From Thermodesulfobacteriota bacterium (lineage in GTDB: Bacteria > Desulfobacterota_D > UBA1144 > Nemesobacterales > UBA2774), in NCBI GenBank assembly GCA_040754335.1, contig JBFMCV010000001.1, positions 434,001 through 498,000 on the forward strand: a stretch of DNA of 64,000 nt, given 5' to 3'. Below are positions 40,026 through 49,170 of the stretch, in pieces. Within the stretch, counting starts at the first letter, position 1. Each line of letters begins with the position of its first letter. A program made the translations under genes and the position numbers. The notes under the pieces are model-generated. The model saw nothing but the letters and a program-made list of their open reading frames with translations. It did no database searches and had not been told where the DNA came from.

Positions 40026-40463
40026 ATGTTGAGAGCCGAAAAGACTCATCTGTTTGCAGCCGTTCTCTTTGCCCTGATCGCGGCGGGGTGCAATAAGGAG
40101 CCTGAATACGTTCCGGGTTCGAGCATACAGGGCTTCAGGGCGGCGATATCGAAGATACTGTTCTCCCCGATCGCCTTTGACGGGGCTACCGTGGCCGTCG
40201 AGGGGATAGCGGCTCAGGTAAAGGAGGTCAATCCCGGGCAGGAGGACGTCGGCACCGAGTTCAAGCTCGTCGATCTCAACGGGAATTATATTAACGTGGA
40301 TATGCCCGGCTCCTGGGAGATCGCTGACGACGATTATCTGATCGTGGGCGGTATCTACAGGAAAAACGGCAACATACTTGAGGCTGAGCAATTCGAGAAG
40401 ATAGTGCTCGAAGGGGACGACCAGGAACAGGACGAAGAAATTCAAAAACGGGATGTCTGGTAG
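40026..40463 (+). CDS. Predicted lipoprotein, OB-fold-like
   Basis: A 145-residue protein with a short signal peptide and lipobox Ile-Ala-Ala-Gly-Cys (Cys22). The mature part begins with Asn-Lys-Glu-Pro and has alternating strands (VAVEGIAAQVKEV, FKLVDLNGNYINV, DYLIVGGIYRKNG) that look like an OB-fold of the kind in tRNA_anti-like or BOF proteins. The C-terminus is very acidic. Function unknown. AAGGGGG precedes the ATG. It is the gene before thrC on the same strand, but thrC has its own promoter. Confidence 0.7.
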   Translation: MLRAEKTHLFAAVLFALIAAGCNKEPEYVPGSSIQGFRAAISKILFSPIAFDGATVAVEGIAAQVKEVNPGQEDVGTEFKLVDLNGNYINVDMPGSWEIADDDYLIVGGIYRKNGNILEAEQFEKIVLEGDDQEQDEEIQKRDVW

Positions 40464-40488
40464 CGTCCTGCAATAACGGGATAAGGTT

Positions 40489-40517
40489 TTGACAATACGT
40501 TAGTTAAAGGGTAACTT
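40489..40517 (+). promoter_or_regulatory. thrC promoter
   Basis: A perfect TTGACA (40489-40494), 17 nt, TAACTT (40512-40517). The predicted leader is about 28 nt and contains GGGAG before the ATG at 40552. Confidence 0.5.
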
Positions 40518-40551
40518 CTTTGATTTATTCAATATATATGCGGGAGATTTT

Positions 40552-41841
40552 ATGAGTTTCGTCAAGGGACTAAAGTGCAAGGAGTGCGGGGAAGAATACC
40601 CTAAGGAGCCCCTTCACGTTTGCGAAATATGCTTCGGGCCGCTCGAAGCCTCCTACGATTACGACGGGATTAAGAAAGTACTTTCGAGGGATGTAATCGA
40701 GCAGAGGGACAGGAGCATCTGGAGGTATAAGGAGCTCCTGCCGATAGACGAAGAGCCTACCGTGGGACTAAAAGTGGGTTTCACCCCGCTCATCAAGGCC
40801 GAAAACCTCGGGCGTGTGCTCGGCGTAAATGAGATTTACGTAAAAAACGACGCGGTTTGCTATCCCACGCTGTCATTTAAGGACAGGGTCGTATCGGTCG
40901 CGCTGTCGAAGGCCAAGGAGTTCGGGTTCAAGACGGCGGCATGCGCCTCGACCGGGAACCTCGCTAATGCCGTGGCGTCGCTCACCGTTTCGGGGGGCCT
41001 CGAAAGCTTCATATTCATACCCTATAACCTGGAACAGGCGAAGATAATCGGGACGACCGTTTACGGGGCGAACCTCATAGGCATCAAGGGCACTTACGAC
41101 GACGTAAACAGGCTCTGCAGCGAGGTTGCGGGGAAGTTCGGATGGGCTTTCGTCAACATCAACATGAGACCCTATTACGCCGAGGGCTCGAAATCTTTCG
41201 CCTTCGAAATGATGGAGCAGCTCGGATGGCGCACTCCCAAACACGTGGTCGTTCCCATGGCGAGCGGGTCACTGCTGACCAAGGTCTGGAAGGCGATAAA
41301 GGAGTTCGAGACGCTCGGCCTCGTCGAGGCGAACGGCACGAAGATATACGGCGCCCAGGCTACCGGATGCTCCCCCATCACCACTGCGCTCAAGAACGAC
41401 TGGGAGATATTCAAGCCGGTAAAGCCGGACACCATAGCCAAGTCGCTTGCAATCGGCACGCCGGCCGATGGGTTCTATGCGATGTGCGTGATGAGAGAGA
41501 GCGGAGGCTGGGGCGAGGACGTTACGGACGAAGAGATAATCGACGGCATCAGGCTCCTTGCCGAGACAGAAGGCATATTCACCGAAACGGCAGGCGGCGT
41601 GACTATGGCCGTCACGAAAAAGCTGATCTCGCAGGGAGTGATCCCGAAAAACGAGTCTATTGTCGTGTCTATAACCGGAAACGGGCTCAAGACCCAGGAG
41701 GCGATAGCCGACAGGGTTTCACAGCCACTGATAATCGACGCGAGACTCGAGGAATTTGAAGATCTGTATTTAAAAATTAAGGAACAAGAAGATAAAGGAG
41801 GTATGAAAGATGCCCTCTGTTCGCATTCCCACACCGCTTAG
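40552..41841 (+). CDS. thrC: Threonine synthase (PLP-dependent), with N-terminal zinc ribbon
   Basis: A 429-residue fold-type II PLP enzyme. The N-terminal four-cysteine ribbon uses Cys9, Cys12, Cys24 and Cys27. The PLP lysine is Lys110 in SFKDR, followed by ASTGNLA and a C-terminal MASGSLLTK phosphate loop. It converts O-phosphohomoserine to threonine. The stop overlaps the sulfur-carrier gene at 41810 by 32 nt, so the two are translated together. Because a sulfur carrier is coupled to it and metH is near, a side role in making homocysteine from O-phosphohomoserine is conceivable, but canonical threonine synthase is the default call. Confidence 0.9.
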   Translation: MSFVKGLKCKECGEEYPKEPLHVCEICFGPLEASYDYDGIKKVLSRDVIEQRDRSIWRYKELLPIDEEPTVGLKVGFTPLIKAENLGRVLGVNEIYVKNDAVCYPTLSFKDRVVSVALSKAKEFGFKTAACASTGNLANAVASLTVSGGLESFIFIPYNLEQAKIIGTTVYGANLIGIKGTYDDVNRLCSEVAGKFGWAFVNINMRPYYAEGSKSFAFEMMEQLGWRTPKHVVVPMASGSLLTKVWKAIKEFETLGLVEANGTKIYGAQATGCSPITTALKNDWEIFKPVKPDTIAKSLAIGTPADGFYAMCVMRESGGWGEDVTDEEIIDGIRLLAETEGIFTETAGGVTMAVTKKLISQGVIPKNESIVVSITGNGLKTQEAIADRVSQPLIIDARLEEFEDLYLKIKEQEDKGGMKDALCSHSHTA

Positions 41842-42088
41842 GAAGCTGACTTCGGAAAAAGACGAGGTTACGATAAGCGCCTCGAGCATCGCACAGCTAA
41901 TAGAAGAAATGGAAAGCCAGTTTCCCGGTATCAAGAACAGGCTCTGCGATGAATCCGGCAACGTCAGGAGATTCATAAACCTCTATGTCAACAACGAGGA
42001 CATAAGGTTTTTAAACGGGAAGGAAACCGCCCTTAAGGAAGGGGATGTGGTTTCGATCATCCCCGCCATAGCCGGCGGGTTCCGATGA
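41810..42088 (+). CDS. ThiS/MoaD-like ubiquitin-fold sulfur carrier with a Gly-Gly-Phe-Arg tail
   Basis: A 92-residue beta-grasp protein. The start Arg-Ile-Pro-Thr-Pro-Leu-Arg, the Asn-Leu-Tyr-Val-Asn-Asn-Glu-Asp-Ile-Arg stretch and the ending Asp-Val-Val-x-Ile-Ile-Pro-Ala-Ile-Ala-Gly-Gly are typical of the MoaD/CysO type. The diglycine is not terminal: Gly89-Gly90 is followed by Phe91-Arg92. Carriers such as QbsE or HcyS need a protease to expose the diglycine before adenylation and thiocarboxylation. No JAMM protease or MoeB-like E1 is in the window. A strong AAGGAGG at 41795-41801 lies inside thrC, 8 nt before the ATG. Confidence 0.85.
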   Translation: MPSVRIPTPLRKLTSEKDEVTISASSIAQLIEEMESQFPGIKNRLCDESGNVRRFINLYVNNEDIRFLNGKETALKEGDVVSIIPAIAGGFR

Positions 42089-42126
42089 TTTACTCTTCGG
42101 GCCTGTAGCGTGGCGTTCTAGGGCGG

Positions 42127-43221
42127 TCACTTGTTGAAGATATCCTGGACCTTGGATACGAACCTCTTGACCATGGGTACGTTTTCCTCTTCACTCGCCC
42201 TGGCGAACTCTTCGAGCAAAAGCTGCTGCTTCTTGCTGAGCTTTACGGGCACCTCCACCTGCACCTGTATGTAAAGGTCGCCCTGTCCCTTGCCTTCGAG
42301 CCTCGGCATGCCCTTTCCCTTGAGCCTGAAGGTCTGGCCCGGCTGAGTGCCTGCCGGTATCTTGATCGTGCTTTTTCCCCTGGGCGTCGGTATCTCGATC
42401 TCCGCCCCCAGCGCGGCCTGGACGAACTCTATAGGCACGGTGCAGTAGAGATCCTGCTCTTCTCTCCTGAATAGAGGATGCTCCTCGACGTGAATCTCGA
42501 TGTAGAGGTCGCCGCTCGGCCCGTTAAGATAACCGCTGTCTCCTTCGCCGCGCATCCTTAGCCTCACTCCGTCGGATATGCCGGCCGGCACCTTCACCTT
42601 AACCTGGTGGTCGGCCAGGACGTACCTCTCCCCCCCGCACCGCGCACAGGACTTTGTAATCCTCTTTCCGGTCCCTCCGCACGCGGGGCACGCCCTCTTT
42701 ATGGCGAATAGTCCCTGGGAGTATCTGAGCTCCCCCCTTCCTCCGCAGCTCGTGCAGATGACTTCGCCGCCCCTCGCGGCGCCGCTCCCCCGGCAGTCGC
42801 GGCACGTCTCGCGCCTCGGTATCTTGAGCTCTCTCTCGCACCCGTCTATGGCTTCATCGAACGTGAGGTCGAGTGAGTATTTGAGGTCCCTCCCCCTCCT
42901 GGCTTTTTCGGCTCCGCCAGCGCTGAAAACCTCTTCGAACAGGCTGCCGAATATGTCGCTGAAACCAGATTCGAAATCGATGTCCGTAAAAATGCCCTCG
43001 GCCGATATATGGCCGAAGCTGTCATAGCGCGCCCTCTTGTTGGGATCGCTCAGCACCTGGTACGCTTCGTTTATCTTTTTGAATTTCTCTTCGGCTTCCG
43101 GGTTGCCCGCGTTCCTGTCGGGGTGGAATTCGAACGCGAGTCTCTTATAGGATCTTTTTATTTCCTCACCGCTCGAGTCGCGCTCGACCTGAAGAATCTC
43201 ATAATAGTCGATACTTTCCAT
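42127..43221 (-). CDS. dnaJ: Chaperone protein DnaJ
   Basis: A 364-residue type I Hsp40. The J domain has HPD at 33-35, a Gly/Phe-poor linker follows, then four CxxCxGxG-type zinc repeats between about 135 and 200 (the last is CARCGGER, without the final Gly) and the C-terminal substrate-binding domains. It stimulates the DnaK ATPase. It is the last gene of grpE-dnaK-dnaJ, 25 bp after the hsp70, and has no Shine-Dalgarno, so it is probably coupled to the upstream gene. Confidence 0.94.
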   Translation of the reverse strand: MESIDYYEILQVERDSSGEEIKRSYKRLAFEFHPDRNAGNPEAEEKFKKINEAYQVLSDPNKRARYDSFGHISAEGIFTDIDFESGFSDIFGSLFEEVFSAGGAEKARRGRDLKYSLDLTFDEAIDGCERELKIPRRETCRDCRGSGAARGGEVICTSCGGRGELRYSQGLFAIKRACPACGGTGKRITKSCARCGGERYVLADHQVKVKVPAGISDGVRLRMRGEGDSGYLNGPSGDLYIEIHVEEHPLFRREEQDLYCTVPIEFVQAALGAEIEIPTPRGKSTIKIPAGTQPGQTFRLKGKGMPRLEGKGQGDLYIQVQVEVPVKLSKKQQLLLEEFARASEEENVPMVKRFVSKVQDIFNK

Positions 43222-43246
43222 TAATCAAAGAATCCGTACGGGCGTG

Positions 43247-45082
43247 TTATTCGCCGCCGCCGTGCGCCTCCGGGCCTTTCTCGTGTTTGGAGTATATCAC
43301 CTCGGCGAATTTATACGAGGCTTCCTTAAGCTCTTCGAATACGTCTTTGATGTATACGTAATCGACGCCCGCGAGAGCCTCTTTCATCTTGTCGACGGAT
43401 TGCTCGATCCTGGATTTGAGGTCGGCGTCCACCTTGTCGCCGTAGGAGTCAAGCGTCCTCCTGACCGAATACAGAAGCCCTTCCGCCTCGTTCTTGAGCA
43501 GCGCGATGTCCTTCCGTCTCTTGTCCGTGTCGGAGTACTGTTTGCTCTCTGTTATTATCGACTGTATTTCGTCATCGGACAAGCCGCTCGACGTCACGAC
43601 CTGTATCGCCTGCTTCTTTCCGGTCCCGAGGTCTTTAGCGGAGACGTGGAGTATGCCGTCCGCGTCCACTTCGAACGAGACCTCTATCTGGGGTATCCCT
43701 CTCGGAGCGGGCGGTATGCCGATGAGGTTGAAGTTTGCAAGCGATATATTGCCGTCCACGAGCTCCCTCTCCCCCTGAAGCACGTGGATGCCGACGAACT
43801 CCTGGTTGTCGAAGGCCGTTGTGAATATCCTGCTCCGCTTGGTGGGGATGGTCGTGTTCCTTTCTATGATCTTCGTGAAGAGTCCCCCTCTCGTCTCGAC
43901 TCCGAGGGAGAGCGGCACTACGTCGAGCAGTAGTACTTCCTCGACCTTCCCTTCGAGCACCCCGCCCTGAATCGATGCCCCTATGGCCACGACTTCTTCG
44001 GGGTTTATACGCGTCTGGGGCTCTTTCTTGAATATATCCCTTACCTTTTCCTGAATCTTGGGCATCCTTGTCATTCCGCCGACGAGCACTACTTCGTCTA
44101 TGTCGGCGGGGTCCAGCTTCGCGTCCTGGAGCGCCTGTCTGCAGGGTATCTCCACCCTGTCCACGAGCTCGCCTACGAGTTTCTCGAACTCTTCCCTCGT
44201 GATCTTGTAATTGAGGTGCTTGGGGCCGGTCTGGTCTACAGCTATAAAGGGCAGGTTTATCGTGGTTTCATGAACGGAAGAAAGCTCGTGCTTAGCCTTC
44301 TCGCATGTCTCCCTGATCCTCTGGAGCGCCATCTTGTCTTCCCTGAGGTCGATCTCGTGCTGCCTTTTGAAGTCTTCGAGCACGAGCTCTATGAGCATCT
44401 GGTCGAAATCGTCTCCGCCGAGGAATGTATCGCCGCTCGTGGATTTCACCTCGAAAACCCCGTTCGCGATCTCCAGTATCGTTATATCGAACGTGCCTCC
44501 CCCGAGGTCGAACACCGCAATCCTCTTGTTCTCTATCTTGTCGAAGCCGTAGGCGAGCGCAGCGGCCGTGGGCTCGTTTATAATCCTCCTCACGTTTAGC
44601 CCCGCTATGCGGCCTGCGTCTTTCGTCGCCTGCCTCTGGAGGTCGTTGAAGTGTGCCGGGACCGTGATCACGGCGTCAGTCACCTCGTATCCGAGGTACT
44701 CCTCGGCGACCTGCTTCATTTTTAAAAGCACTATGGAGGATATCTCCTGGGGGCTATAAGTCCTGGCGTTAGTCTCTATCCACGCGTCGCCCGATTCGTT
44801 AGGTACTATGTCATACGGCGCAAGACCTTTGGCTTTCTGGACTTCGGGCGAATCGAAGCGTCTGCCTATGAGGCGCTTCACTCCGAATATGGTGGTCGTG
44901 GGGTTTACAACGGCCTGTCTTTTGGCGACCGCTCCCGCGAAGCGGGAGTTATCTTCGGTGAAAGCGACGACGGAGGGAGTAACCCTGCTCCCCTCCTCGT
45001 TGGGTATCACGACGGGGCTCCCGCCCTCTATGATCGCGACACATGAGTTAGTGGTTCCTAGGTCAATTCCTACTATCGCCAT
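43247..45082 (-). CDS. dnaK: Hsp70 chaperone, second DnaK copy
   Basis: A 611-residue Hsp70 with the ATPase signature [13 protein letters not shown] at the N-terminus, [13 protein letters not shown], the linker VLLLDV(V)PLSLG, and a C-terminal lid. It is shorter than the copy at 49672-51618 and lacks that copy's acidic DDVIDAEF tail; it ends Glu-Ala-His-Gly-Gly-Gly-Glu. It lies between grpE and dnaJ, whereas the other copy pairs with rpoH. Two hsp70 genes with different partners suggest division of labour. HscA is a less likely identity, since no isc genes are present. GGCGG precedes the ATG. Confidence 0.93.
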   Translation of the reverse strand: MAIVGIDLGTTNSCVAIIEGGSPVVIPNEEGSRVTPSVVAFTEDNSRFAGAVAKRQAVVNPTTTIFGVKRLIGRRFDSPEVQKAKGLAPYDIVPNESGDAWIETNARTYSPQEISSIVLLKMKQVAEEYLGYEVTDAVITVPAHFNDLQRQATKDAGRIAGLNVRRIINEPTAAALAYGFDKIENKRIAVFDLGGGTFDITILEIANGVFEVKSTSGDTFLGGDDFDQMLIELVLEDFKRQHEIDLREDKMALQRIRETCEKAKHELSSVHETTINLPFIAVDQTGPKHLNYKITREEFEKLVGELVDRVEIPCRQALQDAKLDPADIDEVVLVGGMTRMPKIQEKVRDIFKKEPQTRINPEEVVAIGASIQGGVLEGKVEEVLLLDVVPLSLGVETRGGLFTKIIERNTTIPTKRSRIFTTAFDNQEFVGIHVLQGERELVDGNISLANFNLIGIPPAPRGIPQIEVSFEVDADGILHVSAKDLGTGKKQAIQVVTSSGLSDDEIQSIITESKQYSDTDKRRKDIALLKNEAEGLLYSVRRTLDSYGDKVDADLKSRIEQSVDKMKEALAGVDYVYIKDVFEELKEASYKFAEVIYSKHEKGPEAHGGGE

Positions 45083-45105
45083 GTCCGCCTTCCGTTAAAT
45101 ATTTT

Positions 45106-45738
45106 TTAATCGCCGTCAGTCAGGTCGAATACGTCACCCGAGCCTGCGCCGCCCTGGTTTTGGTCCGTCTCGCCCGCGCCGCCCGCACCCTTGGATACGA
45201 CGACGAGCGCCGGCCTGAGCAGCCTGTCTTTTAGCGTATATCCCCTGAGCATTTCCGATATAATGAGACCGGGCGTGAAGTCGGGGGATTCGACGCGCTC
45301 GATCGCCTGATGTAGCCTCGGGTCGAATTCCTGTCCCGGGGAGGCGTCGACGAACTGTACGCCGAACTTCTCTAGGCAGCTCAGGAACTGCTTGTGTACG
45401 AGCTTGACCCCTTCTATAAGAGGCTTGGGGTCTTCCTCCGCATCCACGTGATCGAGCGCGCGCTCCAGGTTATCTATGACGTTGAGGAGGGCCTTGATGA
45501 GCTCTTCGTTCCCGTACGAAATGACGTCCGCTTTCTCTTTCGCGAGTCTCTTCTTATAGTTCTCGAAATCGGCCGCAAGCCTTATGTACTTCTGATAGAG
45601 GTCCTGGTAGTCCTTCCCTCCTTTCCTGGGGACCCCTTTCTCTTCCTGTCCGATCTCCTCTTCTTCCCCGCTGTAGTTGTCCCCGTTTTCTCTCAATTCT
45701 ATATCTCCTTCTTTATTGTCGTTATCGTTCGGATTCAT
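45106..45738 (-). CDS. grpE: Nucleotide exchange factor GrpE
   Basis: A 210-residue DnaK exchange factor. The N-terminal 50 residues are acidic and disordered; a long helix (about 50-110) with Ala-Asp-Phe-Glu-Asn-Tyr-Lys-Lys-Arg is the family hallmark, and the beta-wing region near 125-175 (DPRLHQAIE) follows. It is first in grpE-dnaK-dnaJ, with a very good promoter 133 bp upstream. AGGAGG precedes the ATG. No hrcA is present and no CIRCE inverted repeat is visible, so heat control probably depends on a sigma factor. Confidence 0.94.
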   Translation of the reverse strand: MNPNDNDNKEGDIELRENGDNYSGEEEEIGQEEKGVPRKGGKDYQDLYQKYIRLAADFENYKKRLAKEKADVISYGNEELIKALLNVIDNLERALDHVDAEEDPKPLIEGVKLVHKQFLSCLEKFGVQFVDASPGQEFDPRLHQAIERVESPDFTPGLIISEMLRGYTLKDRLLRPALVVVSKGAGGAGETDQNQGGAGSGDVFDLTDGD

Positions 45739-45871
45739 ATTTACCTCCTGGTTTCAATCGACCTGTAAGCGGGCACGGTGAATATATAATTATAGCGCTT
45801 ATCTCGGCGGCCGCGTTACCGTTCGGCAGATGTTGTGCGGCTCGGGGCAGTAATCCTAAATCCTTATGCAA

Positions 45872-45900
45872 AATATAATAATCCCACGATAATTTGTCAA
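45872..45900 (-). promoter_or_regulatory. Promoter of the grpE-dnaK-dnaJ operon
   Basis: On the minus strand a perfect TTGACA (45895-45900), 17 nt, TATATT (45872-45877). A second TTGACA at 45909-45914 is just upstream. The leader would be about 130 nt. This is a housekeeping-type sequence, not a sigma-32 type, so the heat-shock response of this operon is not obvious. Confidence 0.75.
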
Positions 45901-45918
45901 CGTAGAGTTGTCAAAGAT

Positions 45919-46875
45919 TTATCGTGCGCGCGTCCCCATGCCGCTTGACCGGACTATCATGTTATACGCCACCCCTTCGAGCAGCCCGGCGTCGCTTACG
46001 ACCATGCTTGTCGCTGAAAACCTGTCCATTGTATTGAGCACTATCGATATTCCGGAAATTATGAGGTCTTCCCTGCCCTTTTCGAGGCCGGGGACCTTGG
46101 TCCTCCCGGTCTTGGGAAGGCCCAGCAAGATTTCGAGCGTCCTCTCTATCATTCCCCTCGTGAGGACGAAATTATTCACTAGCGCGGGATCGTATTTCTC
46201 AAGTCCTAGCTCTATGGCGGCAAGCGTAGTCGGCGTCCCCGCCGTCCCTATGAGGGTCAGGCGGTCCCCGCCAGCCGCGGGGAAGCAAGACAGGCCATCA
46301 GCAATTGTCCCGCGGACGTCCCGGTTCAGTGAGGCGATATCCGAGTCCGTGTCGGTCTCGCCCCCCAGATACTTTTCCGTGAGGCGCACCACTCCGAGCC
46401 CCGTGCTTGCGATTTCCCTGATCTCCCCACCCTCTATGTATATATACTCGGTGCTGCCGCCCCCTATATCGAATATGAGGCAGTCGGGCGTGCCGAAGCT
46501 TACCGAGTTGAGCACTCCCCTGACCGTAAGCCTCGCCTCCTCGTCTCCGGATATCACGTCTACGGATATACCCGTTTCCGACTCGACCTTCCTTATGAAA
46601 TCCTGTCCGTTGAGCGACTCCCTGACGGCGCTCGTGGCGACGGCACGCAGCTTCCCGACGCCGTATTCCTTCAGCTTGAGCGAAAAGCCCGAGAGCGCTT
46701 TTAACGACCTGTCCATAGCGTTAGGACTAATAAGCATCTTTCCGGGGGCGAGACCTTCGCCGAGACGCGTTATCTCGCGGCAGATGTAGAGCTTTTTGAG
46801 CGAAGCTCCTTCTCCCGTTTCAGAAACGAGAAGCCTGAATGTATTAGACCCTATGTCTATAGATGCTATTCGCAC
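45919..46875 (-). CDS. ppx: Exopolyphosphatase/guanosine pentaphosphate phosphatase family
   Basis: A 318-residue ASKHA-fold phosphatase, one-domain form. IASIDIGSNTFRLLV at the N-terminus, the GxVLxSVS-type second motif, FDIGGGSTEYIY, and GTAGTPTTLAA are visible. It corresponds to the catalytic half of E. coli Ppx/GppA (about 500), so it lacks the C-terminal HD-like domain, as many short bacterial forms do. It degrades polyphosphate or pppGpp. The start is GTG at 46875. It is upstream of the grpE operon on the same strand, but grpE has its own promoter. Confidence 0.88.
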   Translation of the reverse strand: MRIASIDIGSNTFRLLVSETGEGASLKKLYICREITRLGEGLAPGKMLISPNAMDRSLKALSGFSLKLKEYGVGKLRAVATSAVRESLNGQDFIRKVESETGISVDVISGDEEARLTVRGVLNSVSFGTPDCLIFDIGGGSTEYIYIEGGEIREIASTGLGVVRLTEKYLGGETDTDSDIASLNRDVRGTIADGLSCFPAAGGDRLTLIGTAGTPTTLAAIELGLEKYDPALVNNFVLTRGMIERTLEILLGLPKTGRTKVPGLEKGREDLIISGISIVLNTMDRFSATSMVVSDAGLLEGVAYNMIVRSSGMGTRAR

Positions 46876-47088
46876 TCAGCCGTCTCTCGTGTAATAGATT
46901 CACTGACTGTGACAATTCTCCGCACGCGTATCCGCGCCCTGCGCCGGACTATATAGATATACCAGATTTATAAAGGAATGAAAGGGAAAACCGAGCATAC
47001 TTAAAGAACTTGTGTAGAAAACACAGGCCCTTATCCGTAAACGTTACGGGCCCACAGGCACGGTTTTGAAACCACGGTGATCGCCTGC

Positions 47089-49170
47089 TCAGTGCTCGTG
47101 GGCGGTTTTGGAAGCTCCCGCTTCTTCTATAATCTTCCCTGCAAGGTGATCGGGGACCTCTTCGTAATGGGAGAAGTCCATGCTGAACGTGCCCCTGCCG
47201 CTCGTGATCGACCTCAGCTCAGGCGCGTATGTCAGCACCTCGGCCATCGGTATGAGCGCCCTTACAACATGGGTACCGTTTAAGGAGTCCACGCCCGAGA
47301 CCTTGCCCCTCCTCGAGTTCACGTCCCCAATTACGTCCCCCATGCATTCGTCAGGTATGGATATTTCCATCTTCATTACTGGCTCGAGAATTACGGGTCT
47401 GGCTTCTTCCATCGCTTTCCTGAACCCCATGGAGCCCGCTATCTGAAAGGCTATGTCTGAGGAGTCGACCGGGTGGTATTTGCCGTCGAACAGCGTGACC
47501 TTGAGGTCGACTACCGGATAGCCGGCTGCGACGCCCTTCTTCATCGCCTCGATCACACCCTTTTCAACCGACGGGATGTAGTTCTTGGGTATCACTCCGC
47601 CCACTATGTTGTTGACGAACTCGAAGCCCTTGCCCCGGGGGAGCGCCTCCACCTCGAGCCACGCGTCGCCGTACTGGCCTCGCCCTCCCGTCTGCTTAAT
47701 GTACTTGCCCTCGGCCTTGGCCTTGCCCTTCACCGTTTCTTTATAAGGGACCCTCGGCTTCTTGAGCTCGACATGGACCCCGTAAATGTCCCGAAGCTTG
47801 TTGACTATCACCTCCACGTGGGACTGCCCGGTTCCTGAAAGCAGGAACTCCTTCGTCTCCTCGTCGAGCCTGTAGTGTATGGTCGGGTCTTCTTCCTGTA
47901 TCCTCGCGAGCGACGGGTTCAGCTTGTCCTCGTCGTTCCTGCTCTTGGGCTCGATCGCGTAGGAGAGCACGGCAGGGGGGAGCTCGACGGGCTCTATCAC
48001 CATCTGATGAGCTTCGTCGGTGAGCGTATCGCCCGTAGACGCGTCCTTGAGCTTGTTCACGGCAACGATGTCGCCCGCGAGAGCCGGGCTGAACGGGAAT
48101 TCCTTTTTACCTACGAGCCTGTGGAGGTGCCCGATCTTCTCTTTTATCTTTTTGCTGGAATTGTAGACCGAAGTGTCTCCATTGAGCGACCCCGAGAAAA
48201 CCCTGAATATCGATATCTTTCCGGCGTAGGGGTCCGAGACCGTTTTGAAAATATATGCCGAGAAGGGTTCTTTTTCGTCGGGCTTTCTTTCGACCTTCCC
48301 GCCCGCCGGGTCGAGCCCCTCGATCGTCTTCCTCTCGGACGGGGACGGCAGGTACTTGGTTATGGCGTCGCTCAGCACGTTTATCCCTATCATGTGCGTG
48401 GCGGAGCCTATGAGGACGGGGATTACCTTCGCCTCGAGTATCCCCTCGTGGAGCATCCTGATTATCTTTCCCTCGTCGATCGACTCCCCTTCGAGATACT
48501 TCTCGAGTAACTCGTCGTCGAGCTCCGCGACCGACTCTATTATTTTTTCCCTCTGGGACCTGGCTGCCTCTTCCATATCGGGAGGGACGGGTATCTCTTC
48601 GAATCCCGCGCCGCCTCCGTATTTATAGGCTTTCATTTCGATAACGTCTACGACCCCCTTGAAATCGTGCTGCTGGCCTATCGGGAGTATCAGGGGGAGG
48701 AGCTTCACCTTGAGCTCCTTCGATATGCTCCCGAGTGTGGCCTCCAGGCTCGTGTTTTCCTTGTCGAGCTTGTTGATAAAGATTATTTTCGGCAGGCCGC
48801 CCGTCATGTCCCAGTACTTCCGTACCTGAACGGCCACGTCGCCGCCTACAGCGCCTACCACTATCACGGCGCCGTCCACTACCTTGAGTGCGCTATCGGC
48901 TTCGTATAAGAAGTTTAAAAAACCAGGCGTGTCTATGAGGTTTACGAGGTGGGATTTGGTTTCGAAGAACGCTACGTGGGAATTTATAGACATCCTTCGG
49001 TGTTTTTCTTCGGATTCATAATCAAGCACCGAGCCGCCGTCGTCGACTTTTCCGAGCTTGTCGGTGGCTCCGTGCAAATATAAGAGTGATTCGGCTAGAG
49101 AAGTTTTACCTGCGCCGTGGGGAGAAACGAGCGCAACGTTCCTTACGCTTTCCCTACCATACTCCTTCAT
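47089..49170 (-). CDS. Elongation factor G-like GTPase (EF-G paralogue)
   Basis: A 693-residue translation GTPase. The P-loop reads SPHGAGKTS instead of the AHIDAGKTT of canonical EF-G. DTPGF (G3) and NKLD (G4) are present, and domains II-V follow. The SPHGAGKT-type paralogues have been reported in mycobacteria and other phyla as EF-G2, without clear translocase activity. The usual str operon (rpsL-rpsG-fusA-tuf) is absent around it, which supports a paralogue rather than the main fusA. GGAGG precedes the ATG. rpmE lies upstream on the same strand. Confidence 0.88.
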   Translation of the reverse strand: MKEYGRESVRNVALVSPHGAGKTSLAESLLYLHGATDKLGKVDDGGSVLDYESEEKHRRMSINSHVAFFETKSHLVNLIDTPGFLNFLYEADSALKVVDGAVIVVGAVGGDVAVQVRKYWDMTGGLPKIIFINKLDKENTSLEATLGSISKELKVKLLPLILPIGQQHDFKGVVDVIEMKAYKYGGGAGFEEIPVPPDMEEAARSQREKIIESVAELDDELLEKYLEGESIDEGKIIRMLHEGILEAKVIPVLIGSATHMIGINVLSDAITKYLPSPSERKTIEGLDPAGGKVERKPDEKEPFSAYIFKTVSDPYAGKISIFRVFSGSLNGDTSVYNSSKKIKEKIGHLHRLVGKKEFPFSPALAGDIVAVNKLKDASTGDTLTDEAHQMVIEPVELPPAVLSYAIEPKSRNDEDKLNPSLARIQEEDPTIHYRLDEETKEFLLSGTGQSHVEVIVNKLRDIYGVHVELKKPRVPYKETVKGKAKAEGKYIKQTGGRGQYGDAWLEVEALPRGKGFEFVNNIVGGVIPKNYIPSVEKGVIEAMKKGVAAGYPVVDLKVTLFDGKYHPVDSSDIAFQIAGSMGFRKAMEEARPVILEPVMKMEISIPDECMGDVIGDVNSRRGKVSGVDSLNGTHVVRALIPMAEVLTYAPELRSITSGRGTFSMDFSHYEEVPDHLAGKIIEEAGASKTAHEH

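Noticed and set aside
45739-45918. Search for a CIRCE (HrcA) operator upstream of grpE
   Set aside because: No TTAGCACTC-N9-GAGTGCTAA-like dyad is present, and hrcA is absent from the window.
47026-47060. CCGTAA/TTACGG hairpin with GC flanks after the EF-G gene
   Set aside because: The stem is only 6 bp, the outer flanks do not pair, and there is no T-run; not enough for a terminator call.
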